A stretch of 14,119 bases of DNA. Origin: Ferroplasma sp037442045 (GTDB lineage Archaea > Thermoplasmatota > Thermoplasmata > Thermoplasmatales > Thermoplasmataceae). The DNA lies in NCBI RefSeq assembly GCF_037442045.1, contig NZ_JBBIRC010000033.1, positions 1 to 14,119 of the forward strand, read 5' to 3'. Position numbers and translations under genes: made by a program. This document shows positions 14,113 through 14,119 of the stretch, piece after piece. Numbering within the stretch: position 1 is the first letter of the stretch; every line of letters begins with the position of its first letter. Below the pieces are notes generated by a model. It had not been told where the DNA came from. It saw nothing but the letters and a program-made list of their open reading frames with translations, and ran no database searches.

Positions 14113-14119
14113 TTTAGAA

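Noticed and set aside
1..14119. Insertion sequences, CRISPR arrays, defence systems or prophage genes.
   Set aside because: No transposase, integrase, long terminal repeats, regularly spaced repeats or phage-like genes were seen. The gene content is mostly core functions with transporters.

Overview
The window looks like a piece of an archaeal chromosome, most likely from the acidophilic Thermoplasmatales (Ferroplasma, Acidiplasma or Cuniculiplasma relatives). The domain is clear from the gene content: ribosomal protein L15e, an RNase P Pop5-type subunit, RfcL clamp loader, a B-family replicative DNA polymerase, archaeal PheS, archaeal NMN adenylyltransferase and a PIN-ATPase-KH protein. The order-level guess is inference. 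It rests on AT-rich DNA, a stand-alone MetRS C-terminal domain gene, and TATA elements about 26 bases upstream of many start codons, which implies mostly leaderless mRNAs. Roughly 96 percent of the window is coding, and no gap between genes exceeds 150 bases. I see no mobile element, CRISPR array or clear pseudogene.

Layout, left to right. Bases 1-81 hold tRNA-Ser(UGA) on the minus strand, just after rpl15e (minus). A 136-base divergent spacer separates rpl15e from a short pop5-like gene (plus), which runs tail to tail into rfcL (minus). rfcL is translationally overlapped with an upstream MetRS-beta/EMAP-type tRNA-binding gene. Further right on the minus strand come a polysaccharide flippase, a DUF302 protein and the PIN-ATPase-KH protein. 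A 143-base divergent promoter region then leads to pheS (plus). pheS shares its stop-codon bases with a convergent MFS transporter. Beyond that, all on the minus strand, are polB, nadM, a short dCTP deaminase/dUTPase-like gene and an NCS1 nucleobase permease whose start lies 7 bases from the window's right edge.

How the genes fit together. Most are housekeeping: translation (L15e, tRNA-Ser, PheS, MetRS-beta), tRNA processing (RNase P), replication and recombination (PolB, RfcL, PIN-ATPase) and NAD synthesis. They are interleaved with membrane transporters (flippase, MFS, NCS1). The NCS1 permease and the dCTP deaminase-like gene form an overlapping pair that points to pyrimidine salvage and deoxynucleotide balance.

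I do not see a wholly new system here. The points most worth a second look are the deaminase-like protein, which lacks the catalytic glutamate, the compact Pop5 with a TTG start, and two promoters whose TATA elements are perfect 14-base palindromes.
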